From: Desulfatitalea alkaliphila
GTDB lineage: Bacteria > Desulfobacterota > Desulfobacteria > Desulfobacterales > Desulfosarcinaceae
Direction of reading: 5' to 3'
DNA length: 64,000 bases
Assembly: GCF_022968795.1 (NCBI RefSeq)
Contig: NZ_JALJRB010000020.1
Span: 1-64,000 of the forward strand
How positions within the stretch are numbered: position 1 is the first letter of the stretch; every line of letters starts with the position of its first letter. Under the pieces are notes generated by a model. That model was not told the origin of the DNA, did not search any database, and was given only the letters and a program-made list of their open reading frames with translations. The position numbers and the translations under genes were made by a program. Positions 54,299 to 63,096 of this stretch are shown here, in pieces.

Positions 54299-55210
54299 CT
54301 ACCGTACGACGGCATCCGCGACATCCGTGGGGCCGTTGGGTCGATGCGCCCTATCCTGATTGCGGTCCGGTTTAGGCCACCGTCCGTCCCAGCCCGCTTC
54401 GCGCAGGCGCCGCATCCCCTCGTCCAGATATAGGCCCACCATGGCCACGCCGTGGGCGTCGTCGCCCGGCACCAAGGCAATCCCCATGGCGCGGGCCTGG
54501 TCCAGAATGGCGCGGCTCGGATAGGGCTCGACCGCCCCTTTCCGGAGCGCCGCCACATTGTAGTCCAGCAGCATCCCTCCATCCTTGATCAAGGTCAAGT
54601 TGCGCGTGATGCGCGCCTGAACGTCGGGCAATGCCAAATGGCGCTCATAGGAGGGATCGAACAAGCGGATCAGGTCGAAGTGGCCCACCACCGCCGGCCG
54701 CAGCCGGCGCAATAAGTCGTACTGGCGATCGAAATAGTGACAGTAGAGACTTTCGATGCCGCCGCACCGCGCAACGGCTTGGCGATAGGCATCGACACTG
54801 TAATCGAAGGAGATGTCCGCCACATGGTGCACACTGCCGACCACGTAGTCCGGTCCATAGCGGTCGATCAATCGCAGGGCCAGGTTCAGGGCCCCGGAGG
54901 TGGCCTCGGTTTCGAACGCCACCAATATTTCCATGCGATCGGCATAGGCCGACTGCAAGCGCCGCGCTTCGGCCATGTAGCGGTCGAAGCGTCGGGCCAT
55001 GGCGGCGCTGTCCAGGCCGGCGGCGCGCTCTTCCGGGTAGAGGAAACGGTCATCCACCGGCGGCATGTGCTCGGTCAAGCCGATCCAGGCGTACCCTTGA
55101 TCCACATAGGCCTGCACCACCTCCTCCAGGCGATCTTGGGCGTGGCAACAGAATTGCCCGCTGTGGCCGCCGTGGGCCGACACCCGCTCGAAGGTCATGT
55201 GGTGTACCAT
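54299..55210 (-). CDS. PHP-domain phosphoesterase (histidinol-phosphatase-like)
   Basis: The ATG at 55210 (AGGGAAGAGG directly upstream) gives 303 residues; the open frame upstream is not coding. The PHP metal-binding pattern is visible: SAHGGHSGQFC at the start in place of the usual DxHxH, LTEHMPP, FETEATSG, GSVHHVAD, VVGHFDLIRL and PGDDAHG. It is close to HisJ-type histidinol phosphatases, which finish the phosphatase step of histidine synthesis, but no his gene is nearby, so another phosphate ester may be its substrate. The first motif lacks the initial Asp. Confidence 0.82.
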   Translation of the reverse strand: MVHHMTFERVSAHGGHSGQFCCHAQDRLEEVVQAYVDQGYAWIGLTEHMPPVDDRFLYPEERAAGLDSAAMARRFDRYMAEARRLQSAYADRMEILVAFETEATSGALNLALRLIDRYGPDYVVGSVHHVADISFDYSVDAYRQAVARCGGIESLYCHYFDRQYDLLRRLRPAVVGHFDLIRLFDPSYERHLALPDVQARITRNLTLIKDGGMLLDYNVAALRKGAVEPYPSRAILDQARAMGIALVPGDDAHGVAMVGLYLDEGMRRLREAGWDGRWPKPDRNQDRAHRPNGPTDVADAVVR

Positions 55211-55420
55211 CCTCTTCCCTTGTTTCCGTTCGCTGCTTATGGCGGCACCATAGGGGCCTAACCAACGGTTGTCAAATGACCGCCTGCAGCAGTAATATAA
55301 ACCATAAGAGCCGTGACAAGGGAAAAAGATACAGTCGAGCAGCCTTTCGATGCCCATGGCAGGTCGCGTCACGGCATTGCGCGACCGGTTCGCCAATCAG
55401 GCCAAGCGGAGTGAATCTTC

Positions 55421-56716
55421 ATGGCCCACCTTGTTTCCAACGCCGGTTATCATGACTTGGTGCGACGGTTGAACCGCTTTCCCCAGGGGGCTCCGCCCAG
55501 CGACACCCTCTTTCCGATTTTGAAAATGCTGTTCAGTGAAAAGGAAGCCGGCTGGGTGTCTCGGCTGCCCATCCGTGTCTTTTCCGCGGAACAGGCGGCC
55601 AAACGATGGTCCATTGCGCCGTCGGCCGCGCGCCGTCGCTTGGATGACCTGTGTCGGCGGGGCTTGGTGGTGGATTTTGCCTACCCCGACGGGTTTCGCT
55701 ACTGCTTGCCGCCACCCATGGCCGGCTTTTTCGAGTTTTCCATGATGCGGCTGCGATCCGATCTGGACCAAAAGGCCTTGGCGGAATTGCTCTACCACTA
55801 CATCAACGTGGAACACGATTTCGCCGCGGCGCTGTTCGCCCGGGGTGAAATCCAGCTGGGCCGCATCTTCACCAAAGAAGCCTTGCTGGATGACCCCTTG
55901 CAGTTGACGGTGCTCGATTTCGAGCGGGCCTCTCATGTGATTCGCACCGCCGGCGCCATCGCCCTGGGTATTTGCTACTGCCGTCACAAAATGGGTCATC
56001 TGGGAACAGCCTGCGACGCTCCCCTGGAGCTCTGCCTGACCTTCAATCATGCGGCTGCTTTCCTGATTCGCCACGGCCATGCGCGCCCGATCGAAAGCGT
56101 CGAAGCCCTGGATGTGCTGCAACGGGCCAACGCCCATCACCTGGTGCAGTTCGGGGAGAATGTGCGCCGGGAGGTCAACTTCATCTGCAACTGCTGTAAA
56201 TGTTGTTGCGAAGCCATGCAAGCCGCCCGCCGTTTCGCCCTGATGCACCCGGTGCATGCCGCCCCCTTCGTGCCAAGGGTTGCGCCGGACCTGTGCAGCG
56301 GCTGCGGTCTGTGCGCCACCCATTGTCCGGTGGAAGCCATTGCACCGGCCGCCCCGGCTCCAGACCAACCCGTCCGCGCCGGCACGGCCCGGGTCGATGT
56401 GCAACGCTGCCTGGGTTGCGGTGTGTGTGCCGGTGTATGTCCCAACGGCGCCATTACCATGGTGGAGGGTCCGCCTCGTGTGCTTACCCCGCGGGACACC
56501 GCCCACCGCACAGTGCTCATGGCCATCGAGCGCGGCACCCTGCCCCACATCCTGCTCAACAACGCATCCATTCCCGGCCACCGTTTGCTGGCCGTCATCC
56601 TGGATGTCATCTTCCGCCTGCCACCGGTCCAACAACTGTTGGCGGCCCATCAACTGCAATCCCGCTATTTGGAGTGGCTGATCGACCGGTTGCGCTGGCA
56701 GCCGCGGCTTTATTGA
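55421..56716 (+). CDS. 4Fe-4S protein with cysteine-dense centre and winged-helix-like N-terminus
   Basis: The 431-residue protein has three parts. Residues about 30-100 look like a winged-helix DNA-binding domain (EQAAKRWSIAPSAARRRLDDLCRRGLV). The middle has C185-x-C187, C198, C205 and the dense run CNCCKCCC at 256-263. The C-terminal part holds two 4Fe-4S ferredoxin motifs (C292/C295/C298/C302 and C330/C333/C336/C340). Similar ferredoxins with a cysteine-dense stretch occur in sulfate reducers. A redox-sensing regulator or an electron carrier are both possible; the function is unknown. Confidence 0.75.
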   Translation: MAHLVSNAGYHDLVRRLNRFPQGAPPSDTLFPILKMLFSEKEAGWVSRLPIRVFSAEQAAKRWSIAPSAARRRLDDLCRRGLVVDFAYPDGFRYCLPPPMAGFFEFSMMRLRSDLDQKALAELLYHYINVEHDFAAALFARGEIQLGRIFTKEALLDDPLQLTVLDFERASHVIRTAGAIALGICYCRHKMGHLGTACDAPLELCLTFNHAAAFLIRHGHARPIESVEALDVLQRANAHHLVQFGENVRREVNFICNCCKCCCEAMQAARRFALMHPVHAAPFVPRVAPDLCSGCGLCATHCPVEAIAPAAPAPDQPVRAGTARVDVQRCLGCGVCAGVCPNGAITMVEGPPRVLTPRDTAHRTVLMAIERGTLPHILLNNASIPGHRLLAVILDVIFRLPPVQQLLAAHQLQSRYLEWLIDRLRWQPRLY

Positions 56717-56837
56717 GTTTGTTGAGTTTATTGTGTTTGTTGGGTTGATGGGGCGCGATCATCGATATCGGAAAAGGAATAAGGGTGAATTTCGGGCCCA
56801 ATCCGCACGCCGATCCTCCAACCGCTGCACCCCCAAA

Positions 56838-56945
56838 CCGTAGGGGCACGGCACGCCGTGCCCAATAAGGCCCGATCCTTACGGCACGCCGTGCGCGAAC
56901 AGGTCCCAATTTCCTGCAAGGGCACGGCATGCCGTGCCCCTACGG
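56838..56945. repeat. REP-like palindromic element
   Basis: A 26-base palindromic unit (CCGTAGGGGCACGGC-AC-GCCGTGCCC, 56838-56863) recurs inverted at 56920-56945 with one mismatch. A third, shorter GGCACGCC palindrome lies between them at 56881-56895. The right arm contains the comEC stop codon (56940-56942). The layout is that of repetitive extragenic palindromes found in many copies in bacterial genomes. Confidence 0.8.
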
Positions 56946-59423
56946 GTTACAATCGCGCTCCGTGCGGATTGTGTAATGTTTGCCGTCGGTGCGGATCTGA
57001 ATGGCCCCGCAAAGATCGGTGCGCCAGATGTGGCTGCCGGCCGCGGTCAGTCGTGCGACTACCGGTTCGTGGGGAAACCCGAAACGGTTGCGCCACCCTG
57101 TGGCGACGATCCCTTCGGCCGGTGAAACGGCCGCCAAAAAGGCCGGGCTGCTCGAACTGTCGCTGCCGTGGTGCGGGACGAACAAAATGGTGCTTCGCAG
57201 ACCGTCGGCGCCATGTCGGGCCACCAGTCGGGCTTCGGCCGGTGCGGTGATATCGCCGCTGAACAGAAAGGCGATGTCGCGCCAGGCAACCCGCACCACC
57301 AGCGAGTTGCCGTTGCTGTCGCGCCAGCTTTCCGTGGCGGTCCGCTGCCGAAAATCCACCGGTGGTGCCAGGATGTCGAATCGTACGCCGTTGTGTCGGC
57401 TGTGGCGCTCGAGCTGCGTGAAAGGGGGGTGGGGGATCTCCCGGTCGGCAATGATGCGCCGCCACTGCCGGTAGCCGCGGGTATCGGCCGGTTCGTGATT
57501 GCTCCACACCTCACGTACACGGAAATGGCGCAAGAGGTGCAGAAGGCCGTTGAGGTGGTCGCTGTCGGGATGGGTCAATATCACCAGGTCGATGGTGCGG
57601 ATTTTCTCGCGCAGCAGCAAGGGCGCCAATATTTGTCGGCCCACATCGAAATAGGTGTTGTCGCTGAATCCGCCGCCGTCCACCATCACGGTGCGGCCGC
57701 CGGGCAATTGTAGAAGGTTGGCGCTGCCCTGTCCCACATCCACGGCGGTGATTACCATGCGGTTCTGGCCGAAACGGCGCTGGTGCCAGTAGAGGGCATC
57801 CAGCGCCCCGGCCAACAGCACCACCGTCAGCCCTGCCACCCGTACCCGTGGATGTTTCCAGTGCAGGATCACGGCGAAAAAGAGATAAAACAGCATCATC
57901 TCCAAAATGGTGGGCGTGACGGTGGTGGCCGCCGCCCACGGCCACCGGGCCACGGCTTCGATCAGCCACAGCCCGGCCTGCAAACCGTGACCCGCCAAAT
58001 GCCAACACAACTCGGCCGGCAGCGGGCCTAACGGGGCGCAAACAATGCCCAGCAACCCGGCGGGCAAAACCCAAAGACCGACAAGGGGCACTATCGCCAG
58101 ATTGGTCAGGGGACCGAGCCAAGCCAAATGGTTGAAGTGGTACATCACCAGGGGGGCGGTGCCCAGAATGGCCAGCACCGACACACCGGCCAGGGCGGCC
58201 GCCCGCAAGGCCAACCGCTGCCACCACGGCGCGTCGGCGGCAGGAGTCCACCTGGAGAGGATCGGATGCCCCGCCAGAATGGACAGAACCGCCGCAAAGG
58301 AGAGTTGAAAAGAGATCAAGACCAAAGATGGCGGTAAGACCACCAGGATGACCAATGCCGCTAGGGCCAGCAAGTTGCGCCAATCGGCGGGCCGACCCAG
58401 CCAAAAGGTGGCCAGCATGACCCCCACCATCAGCATGGCACGCTGGGTCGAGGGCGAAAGTCCCGCCAGGACGCCGTAAACCACCATCGGTACCAAAGCC
58501 AGCAGCGCCGCCCCGCGCCTGACCCAGCCCTTTTCGCACAGCAACGGCACGCGAACCAGCACGCGGAACCCCAGGCCGAAGGCCGCCGCCGCCACCAGGC
58601 CGATGTGCAACCCGGAAATCGCCAGCACGTGGCTGACGCCGGCCTGCTGAAACAGTTGGCGGGCTTCGTCATCCAGGGCATCCCGGTCGCCGATGGTCAA
58701 GGCCTTCAACAGCTGGGCGACAACAGGCGGGTGGTTGGCCAATGTCGCCGTCATCCGTTGCCCCAGATCCCGCCGGAAGGCATCCCGGCGCGCCTGCCAC
58801 CCCGGTGGGGCCGGTCGGTGTTGGATGTGTCGCGCCGCGGTGTTCAGCCTGGCATGTACGCCCTGGAGGGTCATGTAACGTTCATAATTGAACCCGCCTG
58901 GATTGCGGAAACTGCGGATGGTCCGCAGATGTCCGATCACCACCACTTGGTCGCCGCGGGTCAGTTGGCGCAAGGCCCCCCGGGCGGTCACCTGGATGCG
59001 ACCCCGGGCCGCCACCTGCCGTGTGCCTTGCATCAAACGGTCCACATCCAAAGTGAACCGCTGCCAATGGTCGAAGTTGCGCGGTGTGTCGGCCACGCGC
59101 CCGGCCACCTGCCATTTGCCTTGATTGGTGTACAGACCCACATGGCCGGGGGGCATATCCGCCCGCAGCCATGGCTGAATGGAAAGGTAGCCTGCAGCGG
59201 CGCAAAGCAGCATGGGCATGGCCAGTAGAGCGCGCCGGCGCCATGCCCCCCAGCCCGTGGCCAAGGCGGCCGCGATCACTCCCGAAAACGCCGTCCAGAA
59301 GTGACCTGGAAAATGCAATCCTGCGGTGATCCCCGCCATGACGGCCAAAACGGTGGGAATAAGGGGGCGCACAAAGAAAGGTCCTGTGGACGCTTGCGAA
59401 CAGTGTTCTTGAAGAGCGATCAT
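56940..59423 (-). CDS. comEC: DNA internalization competence protein ComEC/Rec2
   Basis: ComEC forms the channel that takes single-stranded DNA across the inner membrane. The ATG at 59423 gives 827 residues; a TTG at 59510 is possible but lacks a ribosome binding site. The order is an N-terminal membrane region, the DUF4131 part, the Competence domain (about 230-520; LTIGDRDALDDEARQLFQQAGVSHVLAISGLHIGLVAA), and a C-terminal metallo-beta-lactamase-like domain (VDVGQGSANLLQLPGG, LTHPDSDHLNG, LFVPHHGSDSSSSPAFL). All domains look intact. No other competence gene is adjacent. Confidence 0.95.
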   Translation of the reverse strand: MIALQEHCSQASTGPFFVRPLIPTVLAVMAGITAGLHFPGHFWTAFSGVIAAALATGWGAWRRRALLAMPMLLCAAAGYLSIQPWLRADMPPGHVGLYTNQGKWQVAGRVADTPRNFDHWQRFTLDVDRLMQGTRQVAARGRIQVTARGALRQLTRGDQVVVIGHLRTIRSFRNPGGFNYERYMTLQGVHARLNTAARHIQHRPAPPGWQARRDAFRRDLGQRMTATLANHPPVVAQLLKALTIGDRDALDDEARQLFQQAGVSHVLAISGLHIGLVAAAAFGLGFRVLVRVPLLCEKGWVRRGAALLALVPMVVYGVLAGLSPSTQRAMLMVGVMLATFWLGRPADWRNLLALAALVILVVLPPSLVLISFQLSFAAVLSILAGHPILSRWTPAADAPWWQRLALRAAALAGVSVLAILGTAPLVMYHFNHLAWLGPLTNLAIVPLVGLWVLPAGLLGIVCAPLGPLPAELCWHLAGHGLQAGLWLIEAVARWPWAAATTVTPTILEMMLFYLFFAVILHWKHPRVRVAGLTVVLLAGALDALYWHQRRFGQNRMVITAVDVGQGSANLLQLPGGRTVMVDGGGFSDNTYFDVGRQILAPLLLREKIRTIDLVILTHPDSDHLNGLLHLLRHFRVREVWSNHEPADTRGYRQWRRIIADREIPHPPFTQLERHSRHNGVRFDILAPPVDFRQRTATESWRDSNGNSLVVRVAWRDIAFLFSGDITAPAEARLVARHGADGLRSTILFVPHHGSDSSSSPAFLAAVSPAEGIVATGWRNRFGFPHEPVVARLTAAGSHIWRTDLCGAIQIRTDGKHYTIRTERDCNP

Positions 59424-59832
59424 GTCATCGGTTTCCACCGTCGTTACAATGTTCGGGCGCCATGGGTCGCGACGGGTAATGGGCGGAACAGAACAGTGGA
59501 AATGAAGCAAGGGGGAATGGGAGCAGCGCTATGCCAAGGCGCGGTGCGATTTTTAGAGCAGCAAGGCACTTTTGTCAAATTCGGTGCTGTGCGTTTTGCC
59601 GATGGACTTGATTTGTACATGCGATTGCCCTTTGATGGGTCACTCCCCGTATTGACATCCACCGCCCATTGCGATTAAAAATAAAATTTTTAAAATCTTG
59701 GTGGTCCTCTGATAAGTGACCGCATCCGGATAGCCGACCGAAGGGGTTTACTGAAAAGACCCTATGGTCGCCACATGCATCGCGCGGACGCGCTCCGGGG
59801 AGCCGTCGATGTTGAAGAAAGGAATTGTTGCC
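59424..59832. other. intergenic region between comEC and fmdB
   Basis: This 409-base gap separates divergent genes. Its right part is AT-rich and holds the candidate promoter/operator listed next. The left part (59424-59640) shows no gene that looks real on either strand. Confidence 0.5.
59652..59693 (+). promoter_or_regulatory. candidate promoter with overlapping AT-rich palindrome
   Basis: TTGACA (59652-59657), a 17-base spacer and TTAAAA (59675-59680) resemble a sigma-70 promoter pointing at fmdB and the fur-type gene. A 19-base palindrome of arms TTAAAAA/TTTTTAA (59675-59693) overlaps the -10 element. Its size and position would suit a Fur-family operator, so the Fur-FeoA product downstream could repress its own operon. 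This is inference; the palindrome does not match the classical Fur box closely. Confidence 0.35.
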
Positions 59833-60084
59833 ATGCCGATCTACGAATTCAAATGTTTGCAGTGCGGTGAATATAAAGAGGTGCTGATCATGGGCGAAAA
59901 GGACGAGCAGGCGTCCATGAAATGTGAAAAGTGCGGGAGCGAAGCGTTGGAGCGCATTCTCAGCAGCACCAATTTCAGTGTGGGCGGCGGTGGTTGCCGC
60001 GCTGCCAACCCGCCACCCGTGGAATCCCGTTCCTGTTCCAGCGGTTCATGCACCACTTGGAATCTGCCCGGACATTCGCAATAG
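59833..60084 (+). CDS. FmdB-family zinc-ribbon protein
   Basis: The ATG at 59833 (AAAGGAATT upstream) gives 83 residues beginning MPIYEFKCLQCGE, the hallmark of the FmdB/CxxC_CXXC_SSSS small regulatory-protein family. The zinc ribbon is CLQC...CEKC. A serine- and cysteine-rich tail (SRSCSSGSC) follows. The family is linked by name to formamidase regulation but is generally uncharacterised. It is the first gene of a run that continues 29 bases later with the Fur-FeoA gene. Confidence 0.88.
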   Translation: MPIYEFKCLQCGEYKEVLIMGEKDEQASMKCEKCGSEALERILSSTNFSVGGGGCRAANPPPVESRSCSSGSCTTWNLPGHSQ

Positions 60085-60113
60085 TGCGCAAAGCGCTCCT
60101 GAGCGATAAGCCC

Positions 60114-60851
60114 ATGCCTTCACAGAACATCATTCACAAGCAGGACAAAGAACAGTTCATCAAGCTGTTCAAGCAGGACTGCATCGATCGTTTCGATGAT
60201 CGGCTGGCCGTGCTGGAGGTGTTTCTGGGCAGCGAACACCACGTCACGGTGCCGGAATTGGGCACCCTGGTGCGCGACAAAGGCCATGATCTGGACGATG
60301 CCTTCATACGTGAAACCCTGGAGCTGATGTGCCGCTATGGTTTCGCCCTGGCCAACCGCTTCGACAACGGCAAGGTGCGATACGAGCATCGGCATCTGGG
60401 ACATCACCACGACCACTTGATTTGCACCAAATGTAAGAAAATCATCGAATTCGAAGACCCGGCGATGGAGCAGCGCCAGATGCAGATCGCGAATCAATAT
60501 GGTTTTCATATGCTACAGCACAAAATGGAGCTTTACGGGATTTGCAGCGAGTGCCTCGCACGGCGCGATCCGGTGATGACCCTGGATGCGGCACGCTCGG
60601 GTGAAAAGCTGCGGGCCGTCGGTTTCGGCGGAGGCGCCCGAGCCCGGTTGCGTTTGCTGACCATGGGGTTGCGGGTCAACGACACACTGGAGGTCATTAC
60701 CAACATTCATGGCGGGCAGGTGGTAATCGCCGTGGGCAACAACCGGCTGGTGCTGGGTCAGGGGTTGGCCCAGAAGATCCGTGTCGCTCCCATCGCCGAC
60801 GCCTGTGAGGCGGCGGTGTCAGGAAAAAAAATGCCGGGAGGGCGTTCATGA
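60114..60851 (+). CDS. Fur-family repressor fused to a FeoA domain
   Basis: The ATG at 60114 gives 245 residues. Residues 14-150 are a Fur-type regulator: an N-terminal winged helix, then HRHLGHHHDHLICTKC (metal-binding His and C104/C107) and the second zinc pair C144/C147. Residues about 158-228 form a FeoA/SH3-like domain (LRAVGFGGGARARLRLLTMGLRVNDTLEVI...IAVGNNRLVLGQGLAQKIRV). FeoA is normally a small partner of the ferrous iron transporter FeoB; DtxR-type repressors often carry such a domain, but Fur-type ones rarely do. It probably senses iron. It overlaps the next gene by four bases. Confidence 0.88.
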   Translation: MPSQNIIHKQDKEQFIKLFKQDCIDRFDDRLAVLEVFLGSEHHVTVPELGTLVRDKGHDLDDAFIRETLELMCRYGFALANRFDNGKVRYEHRHLGHHHDHLICTKCKKIIEFEDPAMEQRQMQIANQYGFHMLQHKMELYGICSECLARRDPVMTLDAARSGEKLRAVGFGGGARARLRLLTMGLRVNDTLEVITNIHGGQVVIAVGNNRLVLGQGLAQKIRVAPIADACEAAVSGKKMPGGRS

Positions 60852-61345
60852 CAAGCGCGTTGCCGCTGAGCGTCGATCTTTCGGGTCGGGTGAGACAACG
60901 TCGCCGGCGACTTTGGCAGGCGATGGCCATCGCCTTGTCGGCCCTGTTTTTCTTTGCAGGTATGGCGCAAGCCGCCGAGCGGTTGGCGGTCTCCGCCGAC
61001 ATTGCCAATATCCGTTCCGGTCCCGGCGTCGGTAAAGACCTGTTGTGGCAGGTGGAAAAATATCATCCGGTGCTGGTGGTGGAAAGGCGTGACGGTTGGG
61101 TGCGGTTCAAGGATTTCGAAGGAGACGAGGGGTGGATCAGTGCCGCTTTGTTGGATGACACCCCTTCGGTGATCGTCAAGGTGAACCGCTGCAACGTGCG
61201 CGGCGGCCCGGGCACGGCGCATCCGGTGCGTTTCACCGCGGAACGCGGCATTCCCTTCAAGGTCCTGGGCACGCAGGGCGATTGGATTGAGGTGGTCCAT
61301 GCCGACGGCGACCGCGGTTGGGTGTTGAACACACTGATATGGTAG
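60848..61345 (+). CDS. exported protein with two bacterial SH3 domains
   Basis: The 165-residue protein has an N-terminal export signal (residues 22-42, LWQAMAIALSALFFFAGMAQA) after a basic leader. Two bacterial SH3 (SH3_3 type) domains follow: ADIANIRSGPGVGKDLLWQVEKY...GWISAALL (about 48-108) and VNRCNVRGGPGTAHPVRFTAE...GWVLNTLIW (about 116-165). Such proteins bind cell-wall or envelope partners. The start overlaps the Fur-FeoA stop (ATGA). Confidence 0.85.
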   Translation: MTSALPLSVDLSGRVRQRRRRLWQAMAIALSALFFFAGMAQAAERLAVSADIANIRSGPGVGKDLLWQVEKYHPVLVVERRDGWVRFKDFEGDEGWISAALLDDTPSVIVKVNRCNVRGGPGTAHPVRFTAERGIPFKVLGTQGDWIEVVHADGDRGWVLNTLIW

Positions 61346-61346
61346 G

Positions 61347-62357
61347 ATGGCGAAGATGGACATCTACGACAAACTGCCCGCCGGCCGACAGCAGGTAACG
61401 GGGGTCGGTTCGGCCCTGGTGGACATTCTGGCGCGGGCGGACGACGCCTTCCTGGAGCAGGTCGGCGCCCTCAAGGGGGGCATGACCTATGTGGACATCA
61501 ATTTCATCAATGCCACGCTGGCCAAGATACCCGCCCCGCCCCAAGTGGTGCCGGGAGGATCGGCTTGCAACACCGTGGTGGGCATCAGCCGGCTGGGCGG
61601 GCGCGCCTGTTTCATCGGCAAGTGCGGCAACGGTGCCATGGGGCGTCTCTTCTGTGACGACCTGGAGAAACAAGGGGTGCGGGCCGGCTTGCTGCGCACC
61701 GATGCGCCCACCGGCCGCGTGCTGTCCATTATCACACCCGACGCCCAGCGTTCCATGTTCACCTTTCTGGGTGCTTCGGCCGCAACGGCGCCCCACGAAA
61801 TCGTGCCGGAGCAATTTGCCGACAGCGCCATTGTCCACATCGAGGGCTACCTGCTGTTCAACCGTGACCTGATGATGGCCACCCTGGCGGCGGCCCGAGC
61901 GGCCGGCGCCTTGATCTCCCTCGATCTGGCCAGTTTCAACGTGGTGGCCGAAGCAAGGGATGTGCTGCCCGACCTGGTGGCCCGCTATGTGGACATCCTG
62001 CTGGCCAACGAAGACGAAGCCGAAGCGTTCACCGGCACCCGCGATCCCGCCCGGGCCATGCAAGACCTGTCGCGGCACGTGGATTTGGCGGTGCTCAAAA
62101 GGGGTGCCCGGGGCAGCTTGATCGCTCATCGCAACGAAGTGCTGCGTGTGGCCGCCGCCGGCAACGGCGATGCCGTGGACACCACCGGCGCCGGCGATCT
62201 TTATGCCGCCGGCCTGCTGCACGGTCTGGTGCGCCGCATGCCCCTGGTGCAATGCGGCGCTCTGGCCGCCGCCTGTGGCTACGAGGTGTGTCAGGTGGTG
62301 GGCGCCGGCATTCCCGATAATCGCTGGCAGGTGATTCAACGCCAAATGGAGGTATGA
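61347..62357 (+). CDS. PfkB-family sugar/nucleoside kinase (adenosine kinase-like)
   Basis: This 336-residue ribokinase-fold enzyme transfers phosphate from ATP to a sugar or nucleoside. Family signatures are VVPGGSACNTVVGISRLGGRACFIGKCGNGAMG (about 68-100) and AVDTTGAGDLYAAGLLHGL near residue 275, containing the catalytic Asp in the DTTGAGD anion hole. The adenosine-kinase-like style (SALVDILARADDAFLE) is common in this group. It overlaps the next gene by four bases; a second ATG at 61356 is an equally possible start. Confidence 0.9.
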   Translation: MAKMDIYDKLPAGRQQVTGVGSALVDILARADDAFLEQVGALKGGMTYVDINFINATLAKIPAPPQVVPGGSACNTVVGISRLGGRACFIGKCGNGAMGRLFCDDLEKQGVRAGLLRTDAPTGRVLSIITPDAQRSMFTFLGASAATAPHEIVPEQFADSAIVHIEGYLLFNRDLMMATLAAARAAGALISLDLASFNVVAEARDVLPDLVARYVDILLANEDEAEAFTGTRDPARAMQDLSRHVDLAVLKRGARGSLIAHRNEVLRVAAAGNGDAVDTTGAGDLYAAGLLHGLVRRMPLVQCGALAAACGYEVCQVVGAGIPDNRWQVIQRQMEV

Positions 62358-63046
62358 TGGCCAAGAAACGCGTGACCCGTAAACAATTGCTCAAGGAGCC
62401 GGACGAATTCATCACTTTTACCGGCCGGATGATTCAGTGGGGCCGTGACAACACCCGCTCTTTGGTCTACGGCGCCTGTGCCGTCGTGGCCGTGTTGGTA
62501 CTGATTGCGGCCATGGGATACTACAAGGATCGGCAGGAACGGGCCTCCGCCGCTTTGATGGGTCGGATCCTCAGCGCTTACCAACAGGGGCAAGCCGATG
62601 ATACCGACCCGGCCTTGTTGCTGTCGATGGTGCGTCCCGATTTGGAGCAGCTGGTCGATCAATATCGTCGTTACCCGGCCGGCCGTCAGGCCAAACTGCT
62701 CCTTGGGCACCTCTATCTCAACGCCGGTGACGCGGACAACGCCATCACTTACTATCGCAAAGCCTTGGCCGATTTCGGCAAAGACCCTTCCCTGCGTCCG
62801 GTGATTCTCAACGGATTGGCCGAAGCTTATGCACTTAAAGGGGATAGGGCGGGCGCCATCACCCAATATGAACAGATCGCCGCCGGTGGAAAACGGCTGC
62901 TGGTGGACACGGCCCTGTTTCATCTGGGGCGTTTATATCGTGAAGGCGGACAGATCGAAAAAAGCCGGCAGGCCTTGGAACGGCTCAGCACCGACTTTCC
63001 CGATTCCATGTACGCCGACATGGCGCGCGAGCAAACGGCCGGTTAG
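62354..63046 (+). CDS. membrane-anchored tetratricopeptide-repeat protein
   Basis: The 230-residue protein has a short basic cytoplasmic N-terminus, one membrane helix (about 36-57, SLVYGACAVVAVLVLIAAMGYY) and then three to four TPR units (AKLLLGHLYLNAGDADNAITYYRKAL, LNGLAEAYALKGDRAGAITQYEQI, ALFHLGRLYREGGQIEKSRQALERL). The layout resembles YfgM-type ancillary proteins that hold periplasmic partners near the translocon. It ends the gene run that begins with fmdB. Confidence 0.82.
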   Translation: MMAKKRVTRKQLLKEPDEFITFTGRMIQWGRDNTRSLVYGACAVVAVLVLIAAMGYYKDRQERASAALMGRILSAYQQGQADDTDPALLLSMVRPDLEQLVDQYRRYPAGRQAKLLLGHLYLNAGDADNAITYYRKALADFGKDPSLRPVILNGLAEAYALKGDRAGAITQYEQIAAGGKRLLVDTALFHLGRLYREGGQIEKSRQALERLSTDFPDSMYADMAREQTAG

Positions 63047-63096
63047 GGCTCACCGCGACAACGAAGGGCTCGTGCGCCGAAGCCGATGTGCGGACC

